A stretch of 12,991 bases of DNA from JBEKYD01 sp049509915 (lineage in GTDB: Bacteria; Acidobacteriota; Terriglobia; Bryobacterales; Bryobacteraceae), in NCBI GenBank assembly GCA_049509915.1, contig JBEKZL010000215.1, positions 1 through 12,991 of the forward strand. Reading direction: 5' to 3'. Shown here piece by piece: positions 11,357 to 12,991 of the stretch. How positions within the stretch are numbered: the first letter of the stretch is position 1; the number at the start of each line of letters is the position of its first letter. The notes under the pieces were generated by a model. That model did not search any database and was not told the DNA's origin. It saw only the letters and a program-made list of their open reading frames with translations. A program made the position numbers and the translations under genes.

Positions 11357-12991
11357 ATGCGACGCACAATCGGTTTCGCCGTTCTCATTTCGGTGGCCTC
11401 CGTTCACGCGCCGGCCCAGCGGCGGGGAGGCGGGGGCGCCGCTCTGCCTCAGAATCTGCAATTCCGATTCATGGGCCCGGCCGTGGGCAACCGCATCTCC
11501 GCCGCCGCAGGCATCCCCGGCGACCCGACCACTTACTATGCCGGCGCGGCATCCGGAGGCGTCTGGAAGTCCACCGACAGCGGCAAGAGTTGGGTACCAA
11601 TTTTCGATGACGAGCCGGTGCAGGGTATCGGATCGCTCGCCGTGGCGCCCAGCGATCCCAAGATCGTCTGGGCCGGCACCGGCGAGGCCTGGGCCATCCG
11701 CGATAGCGACATGATGGGCGACGGCATCTACAAATCCACCGACGCCGGCGCCACCTGGCAGCACATGGGACTGGCCGAAACCGGCCGCATCGGCCGCATC
11801 GCGATTCATCCCACCGACCCCGGCATCGTCTACGTCTGCGCCGCCGGACGCCTCACCGGCCCGCAGCGGGAGCGCGGCGTGTTCAAAACCACCGACGGCG
11901 GCCGCACCTGGGAGCAGGTTCTGTTCGTCGACCCCAACACCGGCTGCAGCGGCCTTAGCATGGACGCCCACGATCCGGAAACCCTCTTTGCCGGCACCTG
12001 GCAGGCCGAAATGCACACATACGGGCTGTACAGCGGCGGACCGGGCAGCGCGGTCTATGTCACCCACGATGGCGGCGCCCACTGGAAGAAACTGGAAGGC
12101 CACGGCCTGCCGCATTCGCCCGTCGGCAAAATCGATGTGGCCGTCGCTCCCCCCGATTCCAAGCGGGTCTACGCCCTGATCCAGACCGCCGAACAGGGCT
12201 CCATCTGGCGCTCCGGCGATGGCGGCGAAACCTGGACCAACGGAAGCTGGCAGCGAGCGCTCATCGGCCGCGCCGGCTACTACATTCACCTGGCCGTTTC
12301 CACCTCCAATCCCGACGAGGTGCTGGTGGCCAATTCCTCTTTCTGGCTTTCCAGCGACGGGGCCAAGAGTTTCCGCGAAGTGCGCTGGGGCGGCGACACC
12401 CACGACATCTGGATCGACCCCAAAGACAGCAAACGCATCCTGGTCACCCACGATGGCGGCATGTATATGACCACCGACCATGGCGCCACCTCCGCCACCG
12501 TGACTCTCCCCATCGGCCAGATCTACCACGTGGCCGTGGATAACGACGTGCCCTATCACATCTACGGCAACATGCAGGACGACGGCACCATGCGCGGCCT
12601 CAGCACCACCCAGGAAGCCGGCCCCAACGTTCCCGGACAGAACCAGGGCGGACGCGGATTCGGCGGGCGCGGTGGAACGGGCGTGGGCGCCTGGGAGCAC
12701 ACTCTCGGCGGCTGCGAATCCGGCTTCACCCTGCCCGACCTCACCGATACCAACATCGTGTGGGCCACCTGCTACGGCAATGAAGTCACCCGTTACGACG
12801 CCCGCACCAGGCTGGCGCGCTCGGTAAGCCCGTGGCTGCATACCCTCGATGCCGCTCCCGACCAGGTCAAATACCGCTGCCATTGGAGTCCGCCGCTGGC
12901 CATCGATCCGTTCGACCACAACGCGATTTATTACGGCTGCCAGAAGATCCTCCGCACCACAAACGGCGGCATGAGCTGGAGCGAAGTGAGC
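11357..12991 (+). CDS. Secreted Asp-box (BNR/sortilin-type) beta-propeller protein, 5' part
   Basis: The first 545 codons are present, open to the right edge; homologues of this build usually have about 1000 residues. Residues 1-20 are a signal peptide ending in APA, followed by a Gly-rich stretch. From residue 37 (FRFMGPAVGNRISAAAGIPGDP) a beta-propeller begins with many Asp-box motifs SxDxGxxW: STDSGKSW, STDAGATW, TTDGGRTW, THDGGAHW, SGDGGETW, TTDHGAT and, at the end, TTNGGMSW. A Gly/Arg-rich insertion (GQNQGGRGFGGRGGTG) lies near residue 430. Such exported VPS10/sortilin-like propellers, often annotated as glycosyl hydrolases, are abundant in Acidobacteria; real substrates are unknown and most lack a proven glycosidase site. 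Start ATG with a good ribosome binding site and promoter. Confidence 0.85.
   Translation, partial: MRRTIGFAVLISVASVHAPAQRRGGGGAALPQNLQFRFMGPAVGNRISAAAGIPGDPTTYYAGAASGGVWKSTDSGKSWVPIFDDEPVQGIGSLAVAPSDPKIVWAGTGEAWAIRDSDMMGDGIYKSTDAGATWQHMGLAETGRIGRIAIHPTDPGIVYVCAAGRLTGPQRERGVFKTTDGGRTWEQVLFVDPNTGCSGLSMDAHDPETLFAGTWQAEMHTYGLYSGGPGSAVYVTHDGGAHWKKLEGHGLPHSPVGKIDVAVAPPDSKRVYALIQTAEQGSIWRSGDGGETWTNGSWQRALIGRAGYYIHLAVSTSNPDEVLVANSSFWLSSDGAKSFREVRWGGDTHDIWIDPKDSKRILVTHDGGMYMTTDHGATSATVTLPIGQIYHVAVDNDVPYHIYGNMQDDGTMRGLSTTQEAGPNVPGQNQGGRGFGGRGGTGVGAWEHTLGGCESGFTLPDLTDTNIVWATCYGNEVTRYDARTRLARSVSPWLHTLDAAPDQVKYRCHWSPPLAIDPFDHNAIYYGCQKILRTTNGGMSWSEVS

Noticed and set aside
11333..12919. A 528-codon open frame on the minus strand
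   Set aside because: It is antisense to the Asp-box protein, whose signal peptide, repeated SxDxGxxW motifs, promoter and ribosome binding site are clear. Its translation is Gly/Ala/Val-rich without any recognisable domain, as expected from the complement of a high-GC gene.

Overview
The window reads as a chromosome segment of a high-GC, environmental Gram-negative bacterium. An acidobacterium of the Solibacter/Bryobacter type fits best. This is inferred from gene content (a Tat-exported metallophosphoesterase-like N-terminus, a long secreted Asp-box/BNR protein, an SH3 lipoprotein and a TPR protein with a proline-rich linker) and from sparse Shine-Dalgarno sequences with several TTG starts; no marker gene proves it. 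I recognise no phage, transposon, CRISPR array or RNA gene.

Left end (1-2119) is a decaying region. A truncated minus-strand gene (Tat signal, probable metallophosphoesterase) faces a short plus-strand signal-peptide ORF across a perfect 20-bp palindrome whose arms are GGGAATAA elements on both strands. A third GGGAATAA precedes a 42-codon remnant of an ECF sigma factor. The remnant overlaps by ATGA an anti-sigma factor gene broken by one frameshift. After that comes a minus-strand epoxide-hydrolase-like pseudogene with two frameshifts, a nonsense codon and no N-terminal third. I read 149-1161 as the relic of an autoregulated ECF sigma/anti-sigma module.

Middle (2120-6561): a 574-residue exported TPR protein (minus) is divergent from a compact plus-strand cluster. 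The cluster holds a PduO-type cob(I)alamin adenosyltransferase, a fusion of a cytidylate-kinase-like domain with a PD-(D/E)XK-nuclease-like domain, and hypoxanthine phosphoribosyltransferase (4-base ATGA overlap). A free-standing degenerate receiver domain follows. The kinase/nuclease fusion next to hpt is the most interesting intact gene arrangement here.

Right part (6562-12991) is mostly envelope and exported proteins: an SH3-domain lipoprotein, an untracked 43-residue basic ORF (minus) with a strong ribosome binding site, a secreted HExxH metallopeptidase whose start is blocked by an in-frame TGA, a redoxin, a long imperfect inverted repeat with three 10-bp units between convergent genes, an S1/P1 nuclease with all nine zinc ligands (TTG start), and, divergent from it behind a good sigma70-type promoter, the first 545 codons of an Asp-box beta-propeller protein that runs off the window.
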